Assembly (NCBI RefSeq): GCF_016820245.1
Contig: NZ_JAFCAR010000001.1
Location: 62,001-126,000 of the forward strand
Reading direction: 5' to 3'
DNA: 64,000 nucleotides
Source of the DNA: Jannaschia sp. Os4
GTDB taxonomy: Bacteria > Pseudomonadota > Alphaproteobacteria > Rhodobacterales > Rhodobacteraceae
The notes under the pieces are model-generated. The model saw only the letters and a list, made by a program, of their open reading frames with translations. It did no database searches and had not been told where the DNA came from. Both the position numbers and the translations under genes were made by a program. Positions 20,729 through 28,524 of the stretch are shown one piece after another (positions within the stretch are counted from its first letter, which is position 1; each line of letters begins with the position of its first letter).

Positions 20729-22294
20729 TCAGCCCGCGTCCTTGTAGGACACCTCGGCCCGGTCGCCGCCCGCCTTGCCGCGCCGCACCATCAGGCGGTT
20801 CAGCGCGTTGACGTAGGCCTTGGCGGAGGCGGTCACCGTGTCGGTGTCGGCGGAGGCGCCGGTCACGATGCGCCCCTCCTCCTCCATCCGCACGGTCACG
20901 GTCGCCTGCGCGTCCGTCCCCTCGGTGACGGCGGCCACCTGGTAGAGCTGCAGCCGCGCGCGGTGGTCGATCAGCGCCTTGACCGCGTTGAACGCAGCGT
21001 CGACGGGGCCGTCGCCCGACGCCTTCGCCTGCTTGGACGTGCCGTCCACCGACAGGCGCAGCTCCGCCTCGGCGGGGCCGTCCGTGCCGCAGACCACGCG
21101 CAGGTGCTCCAGCCGGATGGTGTCCTGCTGGCTGCGCTCCTCGGACTGCATCAGCGCGACGAGGTCGTCGTCCAGCACCTCCTTCTTGCGGTCGGCCAGC
21201 GCCTTGAACCGCACGAAGACGTCCATCAGCTGGTTGTCCTCGACCGCGTAGCCCAAGCTCTCCAGCTTGGCCCGCAGCGCGGCGCGCCCCGAATGCTTGC
21301 CCAAGGGCAGCGAGGTGCCCGACAGGCCGATGTCCTCGGGGCGCATGATCTCGAAGTTCTCGCGGTTCTTCAGCATCCCATCCTGGTGGATGCCGCTCTC
21401 GTGGGCGAAGGCGTTCTTGCCCACGATCGCCTTGTTGGGCTGCACCGCGAAGCCCGACACGGCCGAGACCCGGCGCGAGATCGCCATGATCTTCGACGGG
21501 TCCACCCCGGTCTCGTAGGGCATGATGTCGCCACGCACCCGCAGCGCCATCACCACCTCCTCGAGCGCGGTGTTGCCCGCCCGCTCGCCCAAGCCGTTGA
21601 TCGTGCACTCGATCTGGCGCGCGCCCCCCTCGACGGCGGCGAGCGCGTTGGCCGTCGCCATGCCGAGGTCGTTGTGGCAGTGCGTGGCGAAAACCACGTC
21701 CTCCGCGCCCTCGACCTCCGCGATCAGGCGCCGGATCAGGTCCGCGCTCTCGCGCGGCGCGGTGTAGCCCACCGTGTCGGGGATGTTGATCGTGCTGGCG
21801 CCCGCGGCGATGGCGATCCGCACCACCCGCGCGAGGTAGTCCCACTCGGTCCGCGTGGCGTCCATCGGCGACCACTGCACGTCGTCGCACAGGTTGCGGG
21901 CATGGGTGACCGTCTCGTGGATGCGGTCGGCCATCTCGTCCATGGTCAGGTCCGGGATGGCGCGGTGCAGCGGGCTGGTGCCGATGAAGGTGTGGATGCG
22001 CGGGGACGCGGCGTGGCGCACCGCCTCCCAGCAGCGGTCGATGTCCTTGAGGTTCGCGCGGGCCAGCCCGCAGACGGTGGCGTCCTTGGTCTGGCGCGCG
22101 ATCTCGGATACGGCGGCGAAGTCCCCCTCCGAGGCGATGGGGAAGCCCGCCTCGATGATGTCCACGCCCATCTCGTCGAGCAGCGCGGCGATCTCCAGCT
22201 TCTCCTCGTGTGTCATGGTGGCGCCGGGCGACTGCTCGCCGTCGCGCAGGGTGGTGTCGAAGATGCGCACGCGCGGCTTCGTGTCGGTGGTCAT
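20729..22294 (-). CDS. leuA: 2-isopropylmalate synthase
   Basis: The 521-residue enzyme condenses acetyl-CoA and 2-oxoisovalerate, the first committed step of leucine synthesis. The N-terminal HMGL-like TIM barrel has FDTTLRDGEQSPGATM (residues 11-26), the metal His pair in FATHCHNDLGMATANALA and the NGLGERAGNTALEEV loop. The C-terminal LeuA regulatory domain (about 390-515), with KQAKASGDGPVDAAFNAVKAL, mediates leucine feedback. It is preceded by a leucine-rich leader peptide and alternative hairpins, so attenuation control is likely. Confidence 0.97.
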   Translation of the reverse strand: MTTDTKPRVRIFDTTLRDGEQSPGATMTHEEKLEIAALLDEMGVDIIEAGFPIASEGDFAAVSEIARQTKDATVCGLARANLKDIDRCWEAVRHAASPRIHTFIGTSPLHRAIPDLTMDEMADRIHETVTHARNLCDDVQWSPMDATRTEWDYLARVVRIAIAAGASTINIPDTVGYTAPRESADLIRRLIAEVEGAEDVVFATHCHNDLGMATANALAAVEGGARQIECTINGLGERAGNTALEEVVMALRVRGDIMPYETGVDPSKIMAISRRVSAVSGFAVQPNKAIVGKNAFAHESGIHQDGMLKNRENFEIMRPEDIGLSGTSLPLGKHSGRAALRAKLESLGYAVEDNQLMDVFVRFKALADRKKEVLDDDLVALMQSEERSQQDTIRLEHLRVVCGTDGPAEAELRLSVDGTSKQAKASGDGPVDAAFNAVKALIDHRARLQLYQVAAVTEGTDAQATVTVRMEEEGRIVTGASADTDTVTASAKAYVNALNRLMVRRGKAGGDRAEVSYKDAG

Positions 22295-22319
22295 TTGGGG
22301 TGTGTCCTGTCTGGTCCCT

Positions 22320-22366
22320 CCGGCGCCCTACCCGTCCGAGCGTGTGGCGCCGGTTCGGCCACGCTC
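22320..22366 (-). promoter_or_regulatory. Putative leucine attenuator of leuA (two exclusive hairpins)
   Basis: Read on the minus strand, GAGCGTG (22366-22360) can pair with CACGCTC (22344-22338), and CCGGCGCC (22353-22346) can pair with GGCGCCGG (22327-22320). The second pairing uses bases inside the first hairpin, so only one can form. The leader-peptide stop codon overlaps the 5' arm of the first hairpin, so a ribosome finishing the leader would favour the second. No U-run follows it, so control could be translational or Rho-assisted. Confidence 0.55.
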
Positions 22367-22400
22367 AGCGGAGGCTAAGAAGGAGGTCCAGACGGATCAT
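22365..22400 (-). CDS. Leucine leader peptide upstream of leuA
   Basis: An 11-residue frame, MIRLDLLLSLR, with five Leu codons in eight positions, ends 70 bases before the leuA start. Leu-rich leaders of this kind before leuA let ribosome stalling sense charged tRNA-Leu. No strong ribosome-binding site is visible, and the call rests on composition, position and overlap of the stop with the alternative hairpins. Confidence 0.7.
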   Translation of the reverse strand: MIRLDLLLSLR

Positions 22401-22447
22401 GGGGCCGGTCTAGCGGCCCCGCGCGAGGCTGTGAAGCCCCGCGCGCC

Positions 22448-23128
22448 TCAGGCGTCGGGCAGATGCGCGCGCATGTGGCTCCAGAGCTTGTGCGGGGCGA
22501 CCCGCGCCCGCAGCCAGTGGACGGGCACGCCCACCTCCTCCAGCGCGTTCTCGATCGTCGCCTCGGCCTGCGCCGAGCGGGTGTTGCGCCGCAGCAGCGC
22601 CATGCGGGGCGTGCCGTCCCCGTCCACAATCAGGAGGTCGACCGACAGGTCCGCGATCTCCGGCGCGCGGCCCTCCGAGGGGATCACGAAGGCCGAGAGC
22701 GACACCTTGGCGTGCACGCCACAGAGCGGGGCCTCCTCCTCGATGCGGTCCTGCAGGAACCCGTGCAGGCGCAGCAGCGGGGCGTCCATCAGCGCGCGGC
22801 TGGTGAGCGGCGCGACCGGCGCGGGCGCGGGGGCCGGCGCGGGCACGGCGGCGCGGGGGCGCACCGGGTGGCGCGGGTCGCCGTCCATCGGCGACTCGGT
22901 CGGCGGGGACAGGCCGGCGGCGCGGGCGAGGGGCACCCACTCGTTGGCCCACGATCCGCTGCCGCGGAGGTCGTCGGCGCGGGCGGGCATCGCGCCCGCC
23001 TCGTCGGTGGCGAGCCCGTGGATCCGCACGCCCCCGGCGCGCGCGACGCGGGCCATGAAGGGCGGGAGGGCGGGACGGGGCAGGCCCGGCATCTTGATCT
23101 GGGGGAGGCGCATGGTCGGCTCCGTCAA
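22448..23128 (-). CDS. Conserved-looking protein of unknown function, weak DUF2726-like end
   Basis: The 226-residue product has a disordered N-terminal half rich in Pro and Ala (an APAPAPAPVAP run around residues 95-105) and a compact C-terminal half (about 110-226) with VHAKVSLSAFVIPSE, IADLSVDLLIVDGDGTPR, MALLRR and VGVPVHWLRARVAPHKLW. The order of strand, acidic strand and a late GVPV strand reminds me of DUF2726/VRR-NUC-like nuclease folds, but the expected catalytic residues are not clearly present. No signal peptide or membrane helix is seen. It is on the same strand as leuA, 153 bases upstream, and probably has its own promoter. Confidence 0.65.
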   Translation of the reverse strand: MTEPTMRLPQIKMPGLPRPALPPFMARVARAGGVRIHGLATDEAGAMPARADDLRGSGSWANEWVPLARAAGLSPPTESPMDGDPRHPVRPRAAVPAPAPAPAPVAPLTSRALMDAPLLRLHGFLQDRIEEEAPLCGVHAKVSLSAFVIPSEGRAPEIADLSVDLLIVDGDGTPRMALLRRNTRSAQAEATIENALEEVGVPVHWLRARVAPHKLWSHMRAHLPDA

Positions 23129-23222
23129 TGGGTCGACCGCGACCCTCGGGGCCGCGCGGGGCGGAAGTGTGACGGGGACGGGGTGGCGGCGGGACGATGT
23201 CGCGCCCCGTTTCGGGTGGCGC

Positions 23223-24758
23223 TCAGACCCGCTCGCCCGCCTCCATCCGCGCCAGCCACGCCTCCGCGTCGGCGATCACCGCGTCCCGCCGGGCCGCGTC
23301 CATCCGGTCCCACGTCCGGTACATGTTCCCCATGCGCGGGTTGTCCTCGAACCGCGCGCGGTGCCGGTTCAGGAAGTGCCAGTAGAGCAGGTTGAACGGG
23401 CACGCCCCCTTCCCGACCTTGGTCTTCACCGAGTAGGCGCAGTGCTGGCAGTGGTCCGACATGCGGTCGATGTAGGCGCCGCTCGACACGTAGGGCTTGG
23501 ACGCCACCACGCCCCCGTCCGCGAACTGGCTCATGCCGACCACGTTGGGCGCCTCCACCCACTCGTAGGCGTCCGCATAGACGATCAGGTACCACTCGCT
23601 CACCTGCTGCGGGTCCAGCCCCGCCAGCAGCCCGAAGTTGCCCGTCACCATCAGCCGCTGGATGTGGTGGGCATAGGCGTTGTCCATCGTGGCGCGCACC
23701 GCCTCGTGGACGCAGCGCATGTCCGTCTCGCCGGTCCACCAGAACTCCGGGAGGTTGCGGTCGTGGCCCAGTTCGTTCCGCTGCGGATAGTTGGGCCCCT
23801 CCAGGAAGTAGACGCCCCGGATGTACTCCCGCCAGCCAATGATCTGGCGCACGAACCCCTCGACCGCGTTGATCGGCGCCTCGCCCCGTCGATACGCCTC
23901 CACGGCCGCCTCGCAGACCTCCCGCCACCCGAGCAGCCCCGCGTTCATGTAGATGCTCAGCACCGCGTGGTAGAGATACGGCTCGCCCGTCACCATCGCG
24001 TCCTGGAAGTCGCCGAACTTGGGCAGGTTGTGCTTCACCCAGTGGGCCAGCGCGCGTCGCGCCTGCCCCGGCTCGGTCCCCAGCCAGAAGTCGTCGAGCG
24101 ACCCGTAGCGGTTCCCGAACTGCGCCTTCACCAGCGCCAGCACCTCCTCCACCGTCTCGTCCGGCGTGAACCGCATCGGGGCGGAGGCGTCCGACACGTC
24201 GTCCGGCGCGGGCTTGCGGTTGTCGTGGTCGTAGTTCCAGCGGTCCCCCTCGGGCTTGCCGTCGGCGTCCATCAGGAGCCCGGTCTTCCGCCGCATCTCG
24301 CGGTAGAACCACTCCATCCGCAGTTCCTTGCGCCCCTCGGCCCATGCCTCGAACTCGGCGTGGGAGCACAGGAACCGGTCGTCCGGGAACAGATGGGTCG
24401 GAAGCGGCCCGTCCTCCAAGGCGGCGATCAGGCGGAACTCGCCCGGCTCCGTGCCGATGGCCTCCGTGGCGCCCGTCGCGTCGGCCGCGCGCAGCAGCTC
24501 GCCTGGGATGGAATGGGTGTTCTCCGGGTCGTCCAGCTTGGTGTATCGCACCTCCCACCCGTCCGCGCGCAGCCGCTCGGCATGCTTGCGCATGGCGGCG
24601 AAGAGGAACGCGATCTTCTTGGGATGGTGCGCGACGTAGTCCGTCTCGGCCCGCACCTCGGCCATCACCACCACGTCGGTCTCCTTCGACCCCTCCCGCA
24701 GCGCCGACAGGTCGTCCGACAGCTGGTCCCCCAGCACGAGCACCAGCCGCCTCACCAT
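23223..24758 (-). CDS. phrB: FeS-containing (6-4) photolyase, PhrB/CryB type
   Basis: The 511-residue protein belongs to the FeS-BCP photolyase group (deoxyribodipyrimidine photolyase-related). It starts with the photolyase domain strand RRLVLVLGDQLS. Four Cys at 349, 437, 440 and 453, the last three inside DHCQHCAYSV and GACPFN, match in spacing the four cluster ligands of Agrobacterium PhrB (350, 438, 441, 454). FAD-binding helices lie at about 300-420, with IIGWREYIRGVYF and MVTGNFGLLAG. It repairs UV (6-4) photoproducts using light and is expected to bind FAD, a lumazine-type antenna and a 4Fe-4S cluster. It overlaps the preceding SDR gene by 7 bases. Confidence 0.93.
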   Translation of the reverse strand: MVRRLVLVLGDQLSDDLSALREGSKETDVVVMAEVRAETDYVAHHPKKIAFLFAAMRKHAERLRADGWEVRYTKLDDPENTHSIPGELLRAADATGATEAIGTEPGEFRLIAALEDGPLPTHLFPDDRFLCSHAEFEAWAEGRKELRMEWFYREMRRKTGLLMDADGKPEGDRWNYDHDNRKPAPDDVSDASAPMRFTPDETVEEVLALVKAQFGNRYGSLDDFWLGTEPGQARRALAHWVKHNLPKFGDFQDAMVTGEPYLYHAVLSIYMNAGLLGWREVCEAAVEAYRRGEAPINAVEGFVRQIIGWREYIRGVYFLEGPNYPQRNELGHDRNLPEFWWTGETDMRCVHEAVRATMDNAYAHHIQRLMVTGNFGLLAGLDPQQVSEWYLIVYADAYEWVEAPNVVGMSQFADGGVVASKPYVSSGAYIDRMSDHCQHCAYSVKTKVGKGACPFNLLYWHFLNRHRARFEDNPRMGNMYRTWDRMDAARRDAVIADAEAWLARMEAGERV

Positions 24759-25396
24759 TCCACCGCCTCGCCCTTCCAGTCCCGGAACACGCCCGTCTCC
24801 TCCAGACCGAGCAGCACGCCGATCAGCCGGTCCGCGCTCTCCTCCGGCGACAGCTTCTTCGCCTTGTATCCTTCGGTGAACGGCGTCTCGACCGTGCCGG
24901 GGTGGAGCGCGGCCACCACCGACCCCTTCACCCGGCGCGCCAACTCGACGCTGGCCGTCCGCACCACCTGGTTCGCGGCGGCCTTGGCCGCGCGGTAGGA
25001 ATACCAGCCGCCCATCCGGTTGTCCCCGATGCTGCCCACACGCGCCGTCAGCACACCGACCCGCCCGCCGGGGGCCAGCAGACGCGGCATGTGGCGCAGC
25101 ACCAGCGCGGGGCCGATGGCGTTGACGGCGAAGGTCCGGGCCATCGCATTGGCGTCGATCGCGTCCAGCGCCTTCTCCGGCGCGTGGCCCTCGGGCGCGA
25201 GGATGCCGGTCGCCACCATCACCACGTCGAAGGCCGGGTCCAGCGCGCCCAGCACCCGGTCCACGGCCTCCGCGTCGGTCACGTCCAGCCCGTCGCCCGA
25301 CCGCGACAGCCCCACGACATCCCCCTCCCGGCCCAGCCGCGCAGCCAGCGCCGCGCCGATCCCGCCGGAGGCGCCGAGGACGAGGGAACGTGTCAT
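24752..25396 (-). CDS. Short-chain dehydrogenase (C-factor-like), partner of the photolyase
   Basis: The 214-residue SDR has the cofactor loop LGASGGIGAALAARLG at about residues 7-22, the structural VMVATGI strand, NAIGPALVL, and a catalytic YSYRAAKAAANQ (Tyr and Lys of YxxxK). Short C-factor/YciK-like SDRs of this kind often sit next to phrB/cryB genes in alphaproteobacteria. Its stop overlaps the photolyase start by 7 bases, so they form an operon. A role in making or recycling a photolyase cofactor, or an unrelated light or oxidative stress role, is only a guess. Confidence 0.85.
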   Translation of the reverse strand: MTRSLVLGASGGIGAALAARLGREGDVVGLSRSGDGLDVTDAEAVDRVLGALDPAFDVVMVATGILAPEGHAPEKALDAIDANAMARTFAVNAIGPALVLRHMPRLLAPGGRVGVLTARVGSIGDNRMGGWYSYRAAKAAANQVVRTASVELARRVKGSVVAALHPGTVETPFTEGYKAKKLSPEESADRLIGVLLGLEETGVFRDWKGEAVEW

Positions 25397-25439
25397 CGTT
25401 CCCGACCTAGGCGACGGCGGCCCCCCGGCGAGTCCGCCG

Positions 25440-25648
25440 GGCATTTCCTTCCCTAAGGAAATGCCGCCCTCCGCCCCGTGCGATCTCTCGTAGGGTGGGC
25501 ATCACCATGCCCACCATCCCCCTAACCTCCGATCCACGCACCCGCGCGATACGGCCGCGCAGCGGCCCGCGCATCGCCGGGCCGTCCCCCGGCCCGGCGA
25601 TCCTTCACCGCTGGCGCAACGTCGAGCCTTCGTGCGGGGGTGATGGAT
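25440..25648. repeat. Non-coding block with three perfect hairpins and one imperfect hairpin
   Basis: The 368 bases between the SDR start (25396) and the gene at 25765 hold no gene I can support. Instead there are: an 11-bp perfect stem GGCATTTCCTT/AAGGAAATGCC (25440-25465, loop CCCT); a 9-bp perfect stem GGTGGGCAT/ATGCCCACC (25494-25515, loop CACC), preceded by GTAGG; a 12-bp perfect stem ATCGCCGGGCCG/CGGCCCGGCGAT (25573-25601, loop TCCCC); and a 10-bp stem with one mismatch (25600-25609 with 25639-25648). The second resembles the dispersed GTAGGGTGGGCA...TGCCCACC repeat found in many proteobacteria. No U-tracts follow the stems. Confidence 0.65.
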
Positions 25649-25764
25649 AAACCGCCCCCCTCCGACGTGGCATCGCCGCGCCACGGCCCTGCGACGCGCT
25701 CCCGCCGCCCCATGCGGCGCCCGACCCCATCGACCCGGACGCGCCGCCACGCCATCCTCCCTCC

Positions 25765-26523
25765 ATGCGCCTCGCCCTCGCCCTCGCCCTGCTCGCCGCC
25801 CCTGCCCCGGCGCTGGAGCTGACGGAGACCGCCCGCTACGATTTGGACCGCCCCGCGAGCTTGGACTACGACCCCACCTTCTGCGGCCTCTGGATCGCCA
25901 ACGAGGGCCCCGAGGCCATCCTCGTCACCTTGGAGGGCGAGGAGCTGCGCCGCGTCTCCTCGGACCTCTCCCGCATCAAGGCCATCGCCATCGAGGGCGA
26001 CGCGCTGATCGTCGGCGACGGCTACGGCAAGCTGCAACGCATCTCCAAGGACGGCACGCCGCTGGCCGAGCCCTTCGCCCTCGACGGCGGCTGGGCCGAC
26101 ACCGAGGGCATCGCCGTCGATGCCGACGGCCTCCTCGTCACGGTCGAGGACGACCCCGAGCGCCTCACGTGGTTCCGCCCCGACGGCACGCTGGACCGCC
26201 GCATCGGCACGCTCGCCCTCGACCCGCCGCTGACCGAGGCGCAGGGCATCGCCATCGACACCCGCACCGGCCACCTGCTGATCGTGGACGACCGCGAGGG
26301 CACCAACAGCCTCTACGAGTTCGACGCCGAGGGCCGCTTCCTCGCCCGCGCGCCAATGTGGGAGTTCGGCGACGACCCCGAGGGCATCGCGATCCGCCCC
26401 GGCTCCGGCCAGCTCTTCGTCGCCTTCGACGCGGGCGCCGAGATCGTGTCCTTCGACTACGTCCCCACCCTGCCCGAGGGCGCGGCCCCGCTGCCGCCGG
26501 GCACGGACTGCATGATGTTCTGA
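25765..26523 (+). CDS. Exported SdiA-regulated-type beta-propeller protein
   Basis: The 252-residue product has a short signal peptide (MRLALALALLAAPAPALELT) and then repeats of about 40 residues typical of a propeller: ADTEGIAVDADGLLVTVEDD, AQGIAIDTRTGHLLIVDDRE and DPEGIAIRPGSGQLFVAFDA. The repeated EGIAI-D-x-G-x-LxV pattern fits the SdiA-regulated / phytase-like propeller group. Periplasmic location is inferred. Ligand or enzymatic activity is unknown. The gene is monocistronic and convergent with nadE. Confidence 0.75.
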   Translation: MRLALALALLAAPAPALELTETARYDLDRPASLDYDPTFCGLWIANEGPEAILVTLEGEELRRVSSDLSRIKAIAIEGDALIVGDGYGKLQRISKDGTPLAEPFALDGGWADTEGIAVDADGLLVTVEDDPERLTWFRPDGTLDRRIGTLALDPPLTEAQGIAIDTRTGHLLIVDDREGTNSLYEFDAEGRFLARAPMWEFGDDPEGIAIRPGSGQLFVAFDAGAEIVSFDYVPTLPEGAAPLPPGTDCMMF

Positions 26524-26614
26524 CGGCGCGCGCGGATCGTCATCCGACGATCCGACTCCCTCCGATTTGCGGCGACTCCCGTAGACGAGATGCACGAGGT
26601 CCGTCCGACGCGCG

Positions 26615-26658
26615 TATGCACGCGGTATGTACGGCATATGTACGCCGTATGTACGGGG
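26615..26658. repeat. Four tandem 11-bp repeats TATGTACGSSG
   Basis: TATGCACGCGG, TATGTACGGCA, TATGTACGCCG and TATGTACGGGG lie head to tail at 26615, 26626, 26637 and 26648. The 8-base core is TATGTACG (one C in the first). The period is 11 bp, about one helical turn, in the convergent spacer between the propeller gene and nadE, so it is not an obvious promoter element. Confidence 0.75.
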
Positions 26659-26714
26659 AGCGCCCCCTGCGAACGGTGGCCCGGAGGGGTTGACGCGGGC
26701 ACGCTCGGCGTCCC

Positions 26715-28376
26715 TCAGGACGGGTCGCGCCACCGGTTCACGATCGGATAGCGCCGGTCCAGCCAGAACGCCCGCTGCGTCAGCCGCGCCCCCGGCGCCG
26801 ACTGGAACCGCTTGTACTCGCTCAGGTAGACCAGCCGCTCCACGTGCTTGACCGTCTCCCGGTCGTGCCCCGCCGCGACGATCTCGGCCACCGACTGCTC
26901 CTCGTCGATCAGCCGCATCAGGATGTCGTCCAGCACCGGATAGGGCGGCAGGCTGTCCTCGTCCTTCTGGTCCTCCCGCAGCTCCGCCGAGGGCGGCTTG
27001 TCGATCACCCGCGGCGGGATGACCTCGCCCTCCGGGCCGCGGAACCAGTTGACGTGATTGGCATTCCGCCAGCGGCAGCACTCGAACAGATGCGTCTTGT
27101 AGAGGTCCTTCACCGGGTTGTAGCCGCCCGACATGTCCCCGTAGATCGTGGCGTACCCCACCGCGACCTCGGACTTGTTGCCCGTCGTCAGGAGCATCTC
27201 CCCGAACTTGTTCGACAGCGCCATCAGCAGCAGGCCCCGCAGGCGCGACTGGACGTTCTCCTCGGTCACGTCCGGATCGCGCCCCTCGAAGAACCCGGCT
27301 AGCGCCTCGGTGACGGCGGCGCGGGGGCCGGCGATGGGCAGCGTGTCGAGCTTGCAGCCGAGGTTCCGCGCGGTGCGCTCCGCGTCCTCGAGGGAATGCG
27401 GCGAGGTGTACTCGCTGGGCAGCATCACGCAGCGCACGTTCTCCGGCCCGATCGCGTCCGCCGCGATGGCCGCGACGATCGCGCTATCGACGCCCCCAGA
27501 CAGGCCCAGCAGCGCCTTGGAGAACCCCGCCTTGCCCATGTAATCGCGCAGGCCCACGACCATCGCCTGGTAGTCCGCGCCCGCCCCCTCGGGCTGCGGC
27601 GCCTTCGTCCCGTGGCCGGCGCGCAGGCCGTCCGGCGTCCGCTCGAAGTCGACATGGGCCACCGCCGCCTCGAAGGCCGGCAGGTGGTGGGTCAGCTCGC
27701 CGCCGGGGTTGAGCACGAAGGACGCGCCGTCGAAGATCTGGTCGTCCTGCCCGCCCACGAGGTTGAGGTAGACCAGCGGCAACCCCGTCTCGACGGTGCG
27801 CGCGACCATGTGGCCGTAGCGGACGTCCTGCTTGCCGCGGAAGTAGGGCGAGCCGTTGGGCACGAGCAGGATCTCCGCCCCCGTCTCGGCCAAGGTCTCG
27901 GTCACGTCGTCGAACCACGCGTCCTCGCAGATCGGCGTGCCGATGCGGACGTTGCCCACCGCGTAGGGGCCGGACACGTCTCCGGGCTCGAACTGCCGCT
28001 TCTCGTCGAAGACCTTGTAGTTGGGCAGGTGGTGCTTGCGGATCTCCGCGCCCACCGCGCCGCCCTGCAGGACGTACCACGCGTTGTAGGGCTTCTCCGC
28101 CCCCTCGGGCCACACGGGGCACCCGATGCCCAGCGCGGGGCCGGAGGCGGTGGCCTCGGCCAGCGCGGCCAAGTGCCGCTGGGCGTCGGCCACGAAGGCG
28201 GGCTTCCGCACGAGGTCCTGCGGCTGGTAGCCCGTCAGCGCCATCTCCGGCAGGGCGACCAGCGCCGCGCCCGCGTCGCGGCCCTCCGCCCATGCCCGCT
28301 CGGCCATCTCCGCGTTGCCCGACAGGTCCCCCATCACCGGGTTCGTCTGGGCGATGGTGATGCGGAAGCCGTCCAT
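26715..28376 (-). CDS. nadE: Glutamine-dependent NAD+ synthetase
   Basis: The 553-residue two-domain enzyme performs the last step of NAD synthesis. The N-terminal nitrilase-fold glutaminase domain (about 1-250) shows the Glu in LPEMALTGYQPQDL, the Lys in KHHLPNYKVFDE and the Cys in PICEDAWF. The C-terminal synthetase domain (about 265-553) has the ATP pyrophosphatase loop LLGLSGGVDSAI and TTGNKSEVAVGYATIYGDMS. Ammonia from glutamine is channelled to deamido-NAD. ATG at 28376 begins MDGFRITIAQTNPVMGDLSG, the normal family start. Confidence 0.96.
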   Translation of the reverse strand: MDGFRITIAQTNPVMGDLSGNAEMAERAWAEGRDAGAALVALPEMALTGYQPQDLVRKPAFVADAQRHLAALAEATASGPALGIGCPVWPEGAEKPYNAWYVLQGGAVGAEIRKHHLPNYKVFDEKRQFEPGDVSGPYAVGNVRIGTPICEDAWFDDVTETLAETGAEILLVPNGSPYFRGKQDVRYGHMVARTVETGLPLVYLNLVGGQDDQIFDGASFVLNPGGELTHHLPAFEAAVAHVDFERTPDGLRAGHGTKAPQPEGAGADYQAMVVGLRDYMGKAGFSKALLGLSGGVDSAIVAAIAADAIGPENVRCVMLPSEYTSPHSLEDAERTARNLGCKLDTLPIAGPRAAVTEALAGFFEGRDPDVTEENVQSRLRGLLLMALSNKFGEMLLTTGNKSEVAVGYATIYGDMSGGYNPVKDLYKTHLFECCRWRNANHVNWFRGPEGEVIPPRVIDKPPSAELREDQKDEDSLPPYPVLDDILMRLIDEEQSVAEIVAAGHDRETVKHVERLVYLSEYKRFQSAPGARLTQRAFWLDRRYPIVNRWRDPS

Positions 28377-28524
28377 GTCGTCTCTCCCGGGCGCGGTCGC
28401 GGCGGACCTAGCCCGCCACACCGGCGAGGGAAAGCGCCGCCCCCGTTGCGGGACGCGCGCGCGCGCCCTACCCTCCGCCCAAAATCCGCGCCCCGGAGGA
28501 GGGACGCCGGACACGGAGGGACGA

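Noticed and set aside
26529-26702. Short open frames across the TATGTACG repeats on both strands
   Set aside because: Their sequence comes from the repeat itself, and they lack ribosome-binding sites and family resemblance.
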